From Nitratireductor aquimarinus (GTDB lineage: Bacteria; Pseudomonadota; Alphaproteobacteria; Rhizobiales; Rhizobiaceae): 64,000 nucleotides of DNA. The translations under genes were made by a program, and so were the position numbers. This document shows positions 34,700-43,403 of this stretch, in pieces. Within the stretch, counting starts at the first letter, position 1, and every line of letters begins with the position of its first letter. The stretch covers positions 304,495 through 368,494 of the forward strand of contig NZ_JAFKDE010000006.1 in the NCBI RefSeq assembly GCF_017255295.1. Reading direction: 5' to 3'. Under the pieces are notes generated by a model that did not search any database, had not been told where the DNA came from, and was given only the letters and a program-made list of their open reading frames with translations.

Positions 34700-35980
34700 T
34701 TAGCCCTTCGTCTGCGCGCGCAGCGCACGCACCCGCTCGGCAAGGCTGAGCGGGCGACCCTCGGCGCCTTCGGGCTCCGCCTTTTCAAGCAGCCTGGTAA
34801 TCGGCGTGTCCGTGCCTTCCAGCGCCGCCGTGAGGCTCACAACCTCGGCTGCGAGGCTGTGGATCTGCTCGCGCAGCGCATCGTCTGCGCGCGCGGTATC
34901 GGCTGGAGCCTTCTGCTTCGCACCGCCAGCGGTCTTCGCCTTTTGGGCTGAAAGGTCTGCGCGAAGTTTCTTGTTTTCCTGCATGAGGCGCGAAATGCGT
35001 GTCTGCAATGTCTCTCGCTCGTCATTAAAGTCTTGCGCTGGGAAGCCTTGCGCCCGGAAGTCTTGCGCCGGCGTGCTTCTGCGCACGCCGCCTTCGCTCA
35101 GAACCGTTCCAAGCTGCAGCGATTTGTCGGCCAGTTCACGCGCGAGCCGGTCGCGCTCTTCTTCTGCTTCGCGAAGCCGCCGGGCGGCCTGCGTGGAGAG
35201 GCTTTCCGTGCTGGCGTTCGTAATGTCCTGACGCAGCCGCGCGATTTCACCCTCGCGGCGCTCCAGCTTTTCCTCAAGCTCGTAGAGAACCCGCATCTGG
35301 CCCTCGAGCTTCTTCTGCAGATCGGCGTTGCGCTTCTCGGCCACCTTGAGCCCGGCCTCGGCCTGATCACGCGCCGTCTCCGCGTCGCGCGCTTCGCGGA
35401 TCGCTTCCTTGCGTTCCCGGCGAAGCAAGGCCAGATCGCCCTCGACCTTGCGCAGCTCGGTTTCGCGCGCAACGAGTTCGATCTGCCGGCTGCTGGCAAG
35501 CAGCCGCTCTTCCTCATAGGTGTCGTTGAGCTGAAGCAGCCCCGCACTGCGCGTCTCGAGCTCGGCAAGCGTCTCATCGAGCCTTGCTTCCAGCGAGGCA
35601 ATCGCTTCGGCCTTCTCATCAAGCGCCTTGGCCTGCCGCTCAACCTCCCCCTTGAGCCGGGCGATCAGCCGTTCCTGGGCAGCCCGCTCTTCGGAAAGCC
35701 GGCGCGCCTCTTCACTCATGCGGGAGAGTTCGACCAGTTGCGCGGACGTCTTGTGGTTGAGATTTTCGATGTTCATCTCGAGCCGGCGCGCAGCCATGGC
35801 GTGGCTTGCGCGCAGCCTGTCCTTCTCCGCCTCCAGCTCATTGGCCGAAAGCGGCATGCTGGCTTCAATGCGCTTGGTCGTGAGACGCACAGCACGACGC
35901 CAGAGGATCGGCGCCAGCAGAAGAGCCACAAACCCCGCTATGAAGAAGCCCAGAAGAAGGAGCAGTATGGTCTTGATCAC
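34700..35980 (-). CDS. Membrane-anchored coiled-coil protein
   Basis: A 426-residue protein with an N-terminal transmembrane helix (about residues 4-27, TILLLLLGFFIAGFVALLLA) followed by a long predicted coiled coil of more than 200 residues rich in E, R, L and A. A low-complexity insertion contains PAQDFRAQGFPAQDF, a six-residue repeat. The C-terminal 100 residues are less regular. No domain is recognised. It could tether or space envelope or division components, but this is only a topology argument. Confidence 0.65.
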   Translation of the reverse strand: MIKTILLLLLGFFIAGFVALLLAPILWRRAVRLTTKRIEASMPLSANELEAEKDRLRASHAMAARRLEMNIENLNHKTSAQLVELSRMSEEARRLSEERAAQERLIARLKGEVERQAKALDEKAEAIASLEARLDETLAELETRSAGLLQLNDTYEEERLLASSRQIELVARETELRKVEGDLALLRRERKEAIREARDAETARDQAEAGLKVAEKRNADLQKKLEGQMRVLYELEEKLERREGEIARLRQDITNASTESLSTQAARRLREAEEERDRLARELADKSLQLGTVLSEGGVRRSTPAQDFRAQGFPAQDFNDERETLQTRISRLMQENKKLRADLSAQKAKTAGGAKQKAPADTARADDALREQIHSLAAEVVSLTAALEGTDTPITRLLEKAEPEGAEGRPLSLAERVRALRAQTKG

Positions 35981-36162
35981 CGCATGAAACCCATGTCGTC
36001 GTGAAAGCCACAGCGATTTGCCGCTTGCAGCCGGTTCCTTGGGTCACGCAAAAAGGCGTCCACGTCAAGCTGATAGGCGCGCCTGCACGGCCCAAAGACG
36101 GAAAGAGCGGCGCATCGCATCTGCGCGGCGCCGCTCCCGAATGGTCTGACGTCTGGTCTGGA

Positions 36163-36753
36163 TCAGAAGGGATTCCAGGTCGGACGCGGGGTCAGCTTCA
36201 GATAGCCGAGATTGACGCCCAGACGCGCGCCGACACCGGTACGGATCGGAACCAGAACCATATTGTCGTTGGTCAGCGCGTTGAAACCGAGACCCGCAAC
36301 CAGATAGGCCGAGCCCGCAACGCCGCCGAAACGACGGTAAAGATCGTTCACCGAGTTGAGATTGTAGACCAGGATCATCACGCGCGATCCCTGGCCGCCA
36401 TAGTCCCAGCCGATGGAAGGCCCCTGCCAGAAGACCTTATGGTCACCGGCATTCTTGGTGTAGAGCATGCCCTCGCCATAGGTGAGGCCGCCAATGAAAG
36501 CGCCAGACCCTTCTTCGCCGAGAACATAGCCGTTCGGCAGGCCGTAATTGGAAAAGATCCGCTCGACCACGGCGGCAAGACCGCCGGTCGTCGCGCCGAA
36601 GAAGCCGTGACCGGCCTCAACGATCTCTCCTGCCGAGTAGGTATTGTTGGCGCGCGCCGCGTTCGTCGTCAAAGACAAGGCGCCAAGGCCGACCGCACAA
36701 ACAATCAACGCGGCCTGGATGAGCCGCGTCCAGTCAAAAAGCCTTGCAGGCAT
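36163..36753 (-). CDS. eipA: Periplasmic envelope-integrity protein, DUF1134
   Basis: A 196-residue DUF1134 protein with a signal peptide ending near residue 35 (TTNAARA) and the family core VFWQGPSIGWDYGGQGSRVMILVYNL. The Brucella abortus homologue, EipA, is a soluble periplasmic beta-barrel needed for envelope stress resistance, and its gene is directly activated by CtrA. Here a GTTAAC half-site lies about 100 bp upstream (36854-36859), but a full TTAA-N7-TTAA box is not present. Monocistronic. Confidence 0.85.
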   Translation of the reverse strand: MPARLFDWTRLIQAALIVCAVGLGALSLTTNAARANNTYSAGEIVEAGHGFFGATTGGLAAVVERIFSNYGLPNGYVLGEEGSGAFIGGLTYGEGMLYTKNAGDHKVFWQGPSIGWDYGGQGSRVMILVYNLNSVNDLYRRFGGVAGSAYLVAGLGFNALTNDNMVLVPIRTGVGARLGVNLGYLKLTPRPTWNPF

Positions 36754-36853
36754 TGTTCATTCTCCATCAATGAGTGGCTGTCAGAGACCGCCCCGTCATC
36801 GCCCCGCACAGAGCCACAACTGCTTAAAACTAGGCTCCGAATCTTTTCTAATT

Positions 36854-36859
36854 GTTAAC
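36854..36859 (-). promoter_or_regulatory. Possible CtrA half-site upstream of eipA
   Basis: GTTAAC at 36854-36859 continues on the minus strand as TTAACAATTAG. Only a half of the CtrA consensus is present, about 100 bp from the eipA start, so support is weak. The remaining sequence 36754-37217 holds the dispersed repeat at 37041 and no gene I can support. Confidence 0.25.
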
Positions 36860-37040
36860 CTCACATCAAAGATGCTTGGCAAAGGTTCTTCAGACCCCGA
36901 AAAACCAGCCACGGCAGCCGGATCTGTTTGCGATCAGAGCCAAACTGTTGCCGGTTTTAACGGGCCTGTGTAACCAGAAATCGTGCGTTTCATGATCTGA
37001 TTCGGTCAGGGACTGGAGCCTGCGCAAAGTCAGAACCAAT

Positions 37041-37143
37041 GGATTGCCGTGCGGCCGTTCGGGCGCACAAAGGACAGTCCGAACCATTAACGAAGCATCG
37101 GAATAGCCCGAAAACCGGTTTCCACTTTTCGGACCGATGCTCT
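37041..37143. repeat. Dispersed ~105-bp palindromic repeat, full copy
   Basis: Second full copy of the element at 32132-32236. The shared core includes ACAAAGGAC, AGCATCGGAATA, CCCGAAAACCGGTTTCCAC, TTTTCGG and CCGATGCTCT. It lies in front of chpT and overlaps the region where that promoter should be. Confidence 0.8.
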
Positions 37144-37217
37144 GGAGCAGAGACCGGCCAGCCCCGTGGCGAAAGCAGACGGAAAAGGCCCGATTGGCAA
37201 CAACGTCTGGAGGACAG

Positions 37218-37856
37218 ATGCCCGTGTCCGAACTTTTCTCGCTGAGCGCCCCCGATCTGGCAGCTCTTCTGTGCAGCCGCGTTTGCCACGACATCATTTC
37301 TCCGGTGGGCGCCATCAACAATGGCCTCGAATTACTGGATGAAGGCGGCGCTGACGAAGACGCGATGAACCTGATCCGCGCAAGCGCGGTCAACGCATCG
37401 GCGCGTCTCCAGTTCGCCCGCATCGCTTTCGGCGCAGCCGGTTCGGCCGGCATGCAGATCGACACGGGCGACGCCCAGACGGTCGCGGCTGCCTTCATCA
37501 ACAATGAAAAGCCCGAACTCGAATGGCACGGCGTGCGCGCCCTTCTGCCCAAGAACCAGGTCAAGCTGCTGCTCAACCTGCTTCTGGTCGCCAATGCGGC
37601 GATCCCGCGCGGCGGCAGGCTGCGGGTCTATCTGGAAGACACCGACACCAATGCGCATTTCGTGATCAAGGCCGAAGGCCCGATGCTGCGCGTCCCGCCG
37701 AAATTCCTCGAACTGCACTCCGGATCGAAGCCGGACGAGCCCGTCGACGCCCACAGCGTGCAGTTCTATTACACGCTGCTTCTGGCCAAAGAGACCGGCA
37801 TGAACGTGAACATTCGCGCCACGGCGGATGAGATCATTCTCTCTGCGGCGAAATAG
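37218..37856 (+). CDS. chpT: Histidine phosphotransferase ChpT
   Basis: A 212-residue phosphotransferase that passes phosphoryl groups from CckA to CtrA and CpdR in the alphaproteobacterial cell-cycle phosphorelay. The phospho-accepting histidine lies in SRVCHDIISPVGAINNGLELL near residue 24, followed by a Bergerat-like but ATP-inactive domain (LLNLLLVANAAIPRGG). The ATG at 37218 follows GGAGG. Its neighbours are a single-domain receiver, ctrA and sciP, as in other rhizobia. Confidence 0.9.
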   Translation: MPVSELFSLSAPDLAALLCSRVCHDIISPVGAINNGLELLDEGGADEDAMNLIRASAVNASARLQFARIAFGAAGSAGMQIDTGDAQTVAAAFINNEKPELEWHGVRALLPKNQVKLLLNLLLVANAAIPRGGRLRVYLEDTDTNAHFVIKAEGPMLRVPPKFLELHSGSKPDEPVDAHSVQFYYTLLLAKETGMNVNIRATADEIILSAAK

Positions 37857-37862
37857 AGAAGA

Positions 37863-37870
37863 TTAACCAT
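37863..37870 (+). promoter_or_regulatory. CtrA half-site TTAACCAT
   Basis: TTAACCAT, the half-site version of the CtrA consensus, lies 6 bp after the chpT stop codon and about 90 bp upstream of the receiver gene. It suggests that the receiver gene can have a CtrA-dependent promoter. Confidence 0.4.
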
Positions 37871-37959
37871 ACCTCTTTGCCGCAGCTTTACCTGCAGCGG
37901 GCCATAGTTCTTTCTGTCGTCTAATCAGCGGCACCGGCTTTGCATGAAAGGACATGAAA

Positions 37960-38328
37960 ATGGCTCGCTGCCTGATCGTTGACGATTCCAGTGTGATCCG
38001 GAAAGTCGCCAAGCGCATTCTGACGAGTGCGGACATGATGGTGACCGAAGCCGCGACCGGCCAGGAAGCGATCAACCTGTCTGCACACGACATGGCCGAC
38101 ATCATCATCGTCGACAGCTCACTGCCGGACATGGCTTCCAGCGAACTGGTCAGACAGCTGATGGCGCTGCCAGCCGAATTCAAGCCCTACATCCTTCTGT
38201 GCCTTGCCGAGCTCGATCTGGGCGCGATCATGCGCGCCAAGCGCGCCGGCGCAAAGGGCTACATGCTCAAGCCCTTCACCCGCACCCAGCTTCTGGAGCA
38301 GTTCCGCGAATTCCAGTCGGCCGCCTGA
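37960..38328 (+). CDS. Single-domain response regulator
   Basis: A 122-residue receiver domain without an output domain. The acidic pair is in LIVDDSS (residues 8-9), the phosphoacceptor aspartate is D52 in IIIVDSSLPDM, and the lysine is in MLKPF. It resembles the CpdR/DivK class of phosphorelay targets; its position between chpT and ctrA supports a cell-cycle role. The ATG at 37960 is preferred to 37954 because AAAGGA then has a 7-nt spacing. Ends in AA, a possible ClpXP recognition end, which is speculative. Confidence 0.85.
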   Translation: MARCLIVDDSSVIRKVAKRILTSADMMVTEAATGQEAINLSAHDMADIIIVDSSLPDMASSELVRQLMALPAEFKPYILLCLAELDLGAIMRAKRAGAKGYMLKPFTRTQLLEQFREFQSAA

Positions 38329-38430
38329 GAGCGCTCTCCGGCAGATGAGGCGTGTTCTTGCGAGGCATGTTCTGGCGCCCTGCGGGCGACGCCCCTGCCC
38401 GGAATTTCCGAAAACGAGTACGCAACAAGA

Positions 38431-38456
38431 AAAACCCGGCCTCGCGGCCGGGTTTT
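38431..38456. terminator. Bidirectional terminator between receiver gene and ctrA
   Basis: AAAACCCGGCC-TCGC-GGCCGGGTTTT is a perfect 11-bp inverted repeat that gives a T-run on both strands. It lies between the convergent receiver gene and ctrA. Confidence 0.85.
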
Positions 38457-38483
38457 GCGCGTTCCAAGGGGATTTGAAGCGGA

Positions 38484-39179
38484 TCAGGCGCTTTCGCGGA
38501 CTTCCTCGGGTTCACGCAGCACATAGCCACGGCCCCAGACCGTCTCGATGAAGTTCTGCCCGCCGGACGCTGCATCCAGCTTCTTGCGAAGCTTGCAGAT
38601 GAACACGTCGATGATCTTCAGTTCCGGCTCATCCATGCCACCATAGAGGTGGTTCAGGAACATTTCCTTGGTGAGCGTCGTTCCCTTGCGGAGCGAAAGC
38701 AGCTCCAGCATCTGGTATTCCTTGCCGGTCAGGTGAACGCGCTGACCACCAACCTCGACCGTCTTGGCGTCGAGATTGACGATGAGATCGCCCGTGGTGA
38801 TGACCGACTGCGCATGCCCCTTGGAGCGACGCACAATTGCGTGAATACGCGCAACCAGCTCGTCCTTGTGGAACGGCTTGGTCATGTAATCGTCCGCGCC
38901 GAAGCCCAGGCCGCGCACCTTGTCCTCAATGCCGGCCATGCCGGACAGAATGAGAATAGGCGTCTTGACCTTGGAAAGGCGCAACGTCCGCAGGACCTCA
39001 TAACCGGACATGTCCGGCAGATTAAGGTCGAGCAGAATAATATCGTAGTCATAGAGCTTGCCGAGATCGACGCCCTCTTCACCGAGGTCCGTCGTATAGA
39101 CATTGAAGCTCTCAGACTTGAGCATCAACTCAATGCTCTGTGCCGTGGCACTGTCGTCTTCAATCAGCAGAACGCGCAT
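38484..39179 (-). CDS. ctrA: Cell-cycle transcriptional regulator CtrA
   Basis: A 231-residue OmpR-type response regulator that binds TTAA-N7-TTAA boxes and controls division, flagella and DNA replication in alphaproteobacteria. The receiver has D51 as phosphoacceptor in [11 protein letters not shown] and K104 in YMTKPF. The winged-helix output spans about 125-225 ([32 protein letters not shown]). The sequence is strongly conserved. A GTTAACCATTAA site is 82 bp upstream, consistent with autoregulation, and sciP, its inhibitor, is nearby. Confidence 0.97.
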   Translation of the reverse strand: MRVLLIEDDSATAQSIELMLKSESFNVYTTDLGEEGVDLGKLYDYDIILLDLNLPDMSGYEVLRTLRLSKVKTPILILSGMAGIEDKVRGLGFGADDYMTKPFHKDELVARIHAIVRRSKGHAQSVITTGDLIVNLDAKTVEVGGQRVHLTGKEYQMLELLSLRKGTTLTKEMFLNHLYGGMDEPELKIIDVFICKLRKKLDAASGGQNFIETVWGRGYVLREPEEVRESA

Positions 39180-39260
39180 CTTTATCCCCTTCTCGCCGCC
39201 GACCCGGCCTGGCAGGCACCCGGCACCGAAGCAATGATTGCCTGAATCGGAGGCTGCCAG

Positions 39261-39272
39261 TTAATGGTTAAC
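39261..39272 (-). promoter_or_regulatory. CtrA site upstream of ctrA
   Basis: Minus strand GTTAACCATTAA contains TTAACCAT, the CtrA half-site, directly joined to a second TTAA. It lies 82 bp upstream of the ctrA start, so self-regulation is likely. The 440-bp gap 39180-39621 otherwise holds only AT-rich sequence with TTAAC-like elements around 39469 and 39491. Confidence 0.5.
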
Positions 39273-39621
39273 AAAATCTAATTCGTTCTGGCAAGCGCCA
39301 GAATCCCCTTTTAGCTTTTGAAGGCACCGGTTTGATTCCAATGGTGAAATTTCCGCTCCTGGACAACGCAAATTGCATTAGAAATTTACGCTAACCGACT
39401 CTCCACGCAATCAAATTACGGCTCCTCACGCACAATCTTTACCGCGCCTTAAGCCATCACCCATATGATTAACAATGCCCGTAAACGAATGGTTACCGGG
39501 AAAGCTAAATCTTAGGATTTTGTTTCCTAAGTGCGTTTAGCATTTGTATTCCGACCCGGCGTAAAAGGGACGGACAGCCGCCGCGAGGCGCTGGTGTGTG
39601 CGTATTGTGGGAGTAACGAGC

Positions 39622-39987
39622 ATGAAGCCGCGTGAAAATCTCGTCCGTCTGAAGCAGTTTCAGGTCAATGAGAAGCGGCGCCGGATGGCGCAGCTGGATA
39701 CGATGATCGCAGAATTCGACCGCATGGCGGCGGAACTGGAAGCGCAGATCGTCTCCGAAGAAACGAAGGCGGGCATTACCGACCTCAATCACTTCGCCTA
39801 CCCGACCTTCGCAAAGGCCGCTCGCCTGCGCCGCGACAATCTGCGCACCTCCCAGGCTGAACTGGTCGAGCAGCGCAAGAGCGCCGAAGCAGAGCTGAAC
39901 GAGGCTGAAGCCGAGCTCGCCAAGGCCGAAGCGCTTGAAAACCGCACCCGCCCGGATGCCGCGCCCTCGCGCGCGATGACCGGCTAG
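39622..39987 (+). CDS. FliJ-like flagellar export chaperone
   Basis: A 121-residue, almost wholly helical protein with the FliJ arrangement (KPRENLVRLKQFQVNEKRRRMAQLDTMIAEFDRMAAELEAQI). FliJ acts as a general chaperone in the flagellar type III export apparatus. The assignment is from length, coiled-coil pattern and the usual rhizobial location next to ctrA. ATG at 39622 is used. It is divergent from ctrA across a 440-bp AT-rich region, a natural location for CtrA control, and is followed by a terminator. Confidence 0.75.
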   Translation: MKPRENLVRLKQFQVNEKRRRMAQLDTMIAEFDRMAAELEAQIVSEETKAGITDLNHFAYPTFAKAARLRRDNLRTSQAELVEQRKSAEAELNEAEAELAKAEALENRTRPDAAPSRAMTG

Positions 39988-40025
39988 ACCTTTACGCTCA
40001 CGCCACACCGCATTCTGCACGAGGC

Positions 40026-40054
40026 GGCAGGGTTATCCCCTGCCGTTTTTTTTT
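40026..40054 (+). terminator. Rho-independent terminator after the FliJ-like gene
   Basis: GGCAGGG-TTATC-CCCTGCC followed by a G and a run of nine T residues. Confidence 0.9.
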
Positions 40055-40095
40055 GCGTTCAGCGTTCAGGAATCCACAGACTGAAACCCGGAACG

Positions 40096-40128
40096 CAAAA
40101 AGGCCGGCGACGAGCGCCGGCCTTTTTT
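40096..40128. terminator. Bidirectional terminator, FliJ-like gene / sciP
   Basis: AAAAAGGCCGGC-GACGA-GCGCCGGCCTTTTTT is a near-perfect palindrome that can terminate transcription from the FliJ-like gene on one side and sciP on the other. Confidence 0.85.
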
Positions 40129-40188
40129 ACGGTTTTGACTGGAAGTCGGCCCGCCCCTTCTAGCGAAGAGAAGCGCTCCGAAAGCCGA

Positions 40189-40464
40189 TCAATGCCTGTA
40201 TTGCTGGATCCGCGTCGTGCGCAGACCTGCAAGGCCATGATCCTCGATAGAAGCCTGCCATGAGAGGAACTCCTCCACCGTCAGACGATAGCGCTGACAA
40301 GCTTCCTCAAGGCTCAAAAGCCCGCCGCGTACTGCGGCAACCACTTCCGCCTTGCGACGGATAACCCACCTGCGCGTATTGCTCGGAGGCAAGTCCGCAA
40401 CAGTCAGCGGGCTGCCATCCGGGCCGATGACATATTTTACGCGTGGTCGAACCATTTCGGTCAT
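40189..40464 (-). CDS. sciP: CtrA inhibitor SciP (DUF1153)
   Basis: A 91-residue DUF1153 helix-turn-helix protein matching SciP: VKYVIGPDGSPLTVADLPP, then RRWVIRRKAEVVAAVRGGLLSLEEACQRYRLTVEEFLSW. In Caulobacter SciP binds CtrA and blocks CtrA-dependent transcription. The start is the ATG at 40464; an ATG at 40455 is also possible. A GTAA-N7-GTAA element (40538-40552) upstream may be a CtrA-like box. Confidence 0.9.
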   Translation of the reverse strand: MTEMVRPRVKYVIGPDGSPLTVADLPPSNTRRWVIRRKAEVVAAVRGGLLSLEEACQRYRLTVEEFLSWQASIEDHGLAGLRTTRIQQYRH

Positions 40465-40537
40465 AGTACTCTCTACCTGAACTCAAGACCCGTTTCACAA
40501 GCTAGTGCGCCGGCTTTAAAATTTGCCTAAGCACATG

Positions 40538-40552
40538 GTAAGCATACGGTAA
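40538..40552 (-). promoter_or_regulatory. CtrA-like site upstream of sciP
   Basis: Minus strand TTAC-CGTATGC-TTAC (plus strand GTAA-N7-GTAA), a variant of the TTAA-N7-TTAA consensus, 74 bp upstream of the sciP start. The spacing is right but each half has one mismatch. The rest of the 286-bp gap 40465-40751 shows no gene. Confidence 0.35.
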
Positions 40553-40751
40553 CGGACATGAATCCCGCGTTAGGGATTTGCCTGAGATTTGTTTCAAATT
40601 GCGCCGGAAACGCTCCGGACCCCTTGGAAAAGCTGGGGTTTGCAGGCAAAAGGGGCGTTAACCTATCAGGGTGGCGGTGGCCCGATCCTTGACCTATATT
40701 CGCCGCATTGGCATGTAATCGGCCACGATAAAGACAAAGAAGACCTAGCGA

Positions 40752-41936
40752 ATGAACAGCCTCGACCTGCCCGGACGCCCGCAGGACTGCCGAATCGTGG
40801 TGGCGATGTCGGGCGGCGTAGACTCCTCCGTTGTTGCCGGCATTCTTGCGAAACAAGGCTACGACGTGGTTGGCGTCACCCTTCAGCTCTACGATCATGG
40901 CGAGGCGGCTCACCGCCCCGGATCATGCTGCGCGGGTCAAGACATCGATGATGCGCGCCGCGTTTCCGAGACGCTTGGCATTCCGCATTACGTGCTGAAT
41001 TACGAGCAGCGCTTCCGCGAGGCCGTGATCGATCCGTTTGCGCAGAGCTATGTGGCCGGTGAAACACCGATCCCCTGCGTTTCGTGCAACCAGACCGTCA
41101 AGTTCGCCGATCTTCTGGAAACCGCCCGCGAGCTTGGCGCGGATGCGCTGGCCACCGGCCACTATATCCGCAGCCGCGCCAATGGCGCTCACCGTGCGCT
41201 CACGCGCCCCGTGGATGCCGAGCGCGATCAGAGCTATTTCCTGTTCGCCACCACGCAGGAGCAGATCGACTATCTGCGCTTCCCGCTGGGCGGGCTCTCC
41301 AAGCCCGAGGTTCGCGCCATCGCCGAAGAGATGGGCCTGAGCGTCGCCACCAAGCAGGACAGCCAGGACATCTGCTTCGTGCCACGCGGCAAATATTCCG
41401 ACATCATCAGCAAGCTGAAGCCGGAAGCCGCCACACCGGGCGAGATCGTGCATCTGGACGGGCGCAGGCTCGGCCGCCATGACGGCGTGATGCATTACAC
41501 GATCGGCCAGCGCCGCGGCATCGGCGTCGCGACCGGCGAGCCGCTCTATGTGGTGCATCTGGACGCAGAGAATGCGCGCGTGATTGTCGGCCCGCGCGAG
41601 GCGCTCGAGACGCACAAGGTTTTCCTGCGCCAGGTGAACTGGCTGGGCGACGGACCGCTTGGCGAGCTTCCCAGGGGCGGCATGGAAGTGTTTGCGAAGG
41701 TTCGCTCCACGCGGCCGCCCCGCCCTGCGGTGCTTCACCATGAAGACGGCGTCACCTGGGTCGAACTGACGGAAGGCGAAGCCGGCGTCGCACCGGGCCA
41801 GGCCTGCGTGCTCTACTCCGACGACGGCAATGAGGCCCGCGTCTATGGCGGCGGCTTCATCGAGCGCTCCGAGCGCGGCACCGAAGCCGAAGCGCAGCTC
41901 ACGCGCCTTTCAACCATGGCTGGTCAGGGCGCGTAG
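40752..41936 (+). CDS. mnmA: tRNA-specific 2-thiouridylase MnmA
   Basis: Makes 2-thiouridine at position 34 of tRNA-Lys, -Glu and -Gln. The 394-residue protein has the PP-loop SGGVDSS at 20-26, the catalytic cysteines C112 (in CVSCNQ) and C208 (in CFVPRGKY), and conserved [13 protein letters not shown]. The N-terminus is 12 residues longer than in E. coli. It receives sulfur from a cysteine desulfurase; a separate one lies in the island but is tied to DNA modification. Monocistronic. Confidence 0.95.
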   Translation: MNSLDLPGRPQDCRIVVAMSGGVDSSVVAGILAKQGYDVVGVTLQLYDHGEAAHRPGSCCAGQDIDDARRVSETLGIPHYVLNYEQRFREAVIDPFAQSYVAGETPIPCVSCNQTVKFADLLETARELGADALATGHYIRSRANGAHRALTRPVDAERDQSYFLFATTQEQIDYLRFPLGGLSKPEVRAIAEEMGLSVATKQDSQDICFVPRGKYSDIISKLKPEAATPGEIVHLDGRRLGRHDGVMHYTIGQRRGIGVATGEPLYVVHLDAENARVIVGPREALETHKVFLRQVNWLGDGPLGELPRGGMEVFAKVRSTRPPRPAVLHHEDGVTWVELTEGEAGVAPGQACVLYSDDGNEARVYGGGFIERSERGTEAEAQLTRLSTMAGQGA

Positions 41937-42052
41937 AGCGCCCTGCGCCGCACTTCACGCCAAACCAGCCTGCATTTTTCTGAAATCAGCAGCGCACACG
42001 CGCCCGCACGGGCGCGTGATTGATCACGATCGCGCCTGAAAGGCAGCGCCCG

Positions 42053-43006
42053 TCAGCCGTGGGTGACGGAGCCTGCCGTGAGAATGCGCAGAACCTCGAT
42101 TGCCTCTTCACCGGTGGTGCGAGGCTCCTTGCGGGTCTCAATACAGTCGATGAAATGCTGCAGCTCACGCGTGAGCGGCATTCCCTCTTCCACATCCACA
42201 TAGGTCGGTTCATTGGTCGTGAACGCCCAGTGACCGCTGTCATGCCAGACCGCATGCCGATAGACGGCAAGCTTGCGCCCCCATGGCTCGACATCGTCGA
42301 ACACGGCCATCGCCTTGTCGCCAACCACCGTCAGGCGGCGTTCGCGATAGGGGTTGAGGCGCGAGGTGAACAAATGGCTGCGCAGACCGCCGGGAAAGCG
42401 CATGTGCAGATGCGCGAAGTCGCTCAGGTGGTCGAGCAGCGCCGCGCCCTCGCCGCGCACCTCTTCCGGCGCAACGCCGGTCAGCGCGAGAATCATCGAG
42501 AGATCGTGCGGCGCCAGATCCCACAGGGCGTCATTCTCGGTGTGAAACTTGCCAAGGCCGAGACGATGCGAATGAATATAGCGGATTTCGCCGAGATCGC
42601 CCTTGTCGATCAGCTCCTTGAGCTTCTCGAAAGCCGGGTGGAAGCGCAGCACATGACCCACCATGATGATGCGCCCGGTCTCGCGCGCAACGGCGACCGC
42701 GCGCTTGGCGTCGTCGACGGTCAGCGCGATCGGCTTTTCCACAAGAACGTCCTTGCCGGCCTGCATGGCGCGGATGGCATATTCGGCGTGGTACTGCGGC
42801 GGCAGGGCCAGAACGATTGCATCGATATCGTCGTGCTCGAAGAGCGCCTCCGGGGAGATTGCGACGCAATCATGCTCACTGGCGAAGCCCTCGGCCCGCG
42901 CCTCATTGGCGTCGGAGACGGCTGCCAGCACTCCAAGAGACTTAAGCGTGCGAATGTGGTTTGAGCCCCAATAGCCACATCCGAGTACTGCAATACGCGG
43001 TTTCAT
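42053..43006 (-). CDS. Gfo/Idh/MocA-family oxidoreductase
   Basis: A 317-residue NAD(P)-dependent oxidoreductase. The Rossmann motif AVLGCGYWGSNHIRTL starts at residue 5, EKPIALT is the conserved EKP motif near residue 97, and the C-terminal alpha/beta domain includes HRLGLGKFHTENDALWDLAPHDLSM. Closest in style to sugar or inositol dehydrogenases and nucleotide-sugar dehydrogenases; substrate not known. ATG at 43006 has AAGGA 4 nt upstream. Confidence 0.85.
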   Translation of the reverse strand: MKPRIAVLGCGYWGSNHIRTLKSLGVLAAVSDANEARAEGFASEHDCVAISPEALFEHDDIDAIVLALPPQYHAEYAIRAMQAGKDVLVEKPIALTVDDAKRAVAVARETGRIIMVGHVLRFHPAFEKLKELIDKGDLGEIRYIHSHRLGLGKFHTENDALWDLAPHDLSMILALTGVAPEEVRGEGAALLDHLSDFAHLHMRFPGGLRSHLFTSRLNPYRERRLTVVGDKAMAVFDDVEPWGRKLAVYRHAVWHDSGHWAFTTNEPTYVDVEEGMPLTRELQHFIDCIETRKEPRTTGEEAIEVLRILTAGSVTHG

Positions 43007-43236
43007 CAAATCCTTCGCCCGAGATTTTGGCGCTGAAAACACATACAGACGCCGCACCCGCGACTCAACCCTGCCAGGGAAAACCCGGCCCTTTCTTAAG
43101 GGAATTCGACAGCCACGACAAATTCCCCCAAGAAACGAAGAACCCCGCTTGACAGGGCAGACACAGCCACCTTATATCCGCGCGTCTTCTTGAGGCAACG
43201 GACTCGCAGCCGACGCAGCTGTTTTTGTCCTCGGTT

Positions 43237-43313
43237 GGCGGAGTAGCTCAGTCGGTTAGAGCAGAGGAATCATAATCCTTGTGTCGGGGGTTCGAATCCC
43301 TCCTCCGCTACCA
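43237..43313 (+). tRNA. tRNA-Met(CAT), elongator
   Basis: A 77-nt cloverleaf with 7-bp acceptor (GGCGGAG/CTCCGCT, the first pair being G-U), D-stem GCTC/GAGC, anticodon stem GAGGA/TCCTT around ATCATAA (anticodon CAT), five-base T-stem with TTCGAAT loop and encoded CCA. The acceptor does not have the C1 mismatch of initiator tRNA, so it is elongator Met (or possibly Ile2 if modified). An integrase follows 90 bp downstream, marking it as the island attachment site. Confidence 0.95.
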
Positions 43314-43403
43314 TTTTGATTACGCAAGCAATATCAACCAGTTACAAGGAACAGAGGTTCCAGAAACTGTGAGACATCTCGCACAAATGTACGCGGAGAT
43401 GCC

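Noticed and set aside
36845..36865. Full CtrA box before eipA
   Set aside because: Only one half-site GTTAAC is present; the second TTAA is absent at the N7 spacing.
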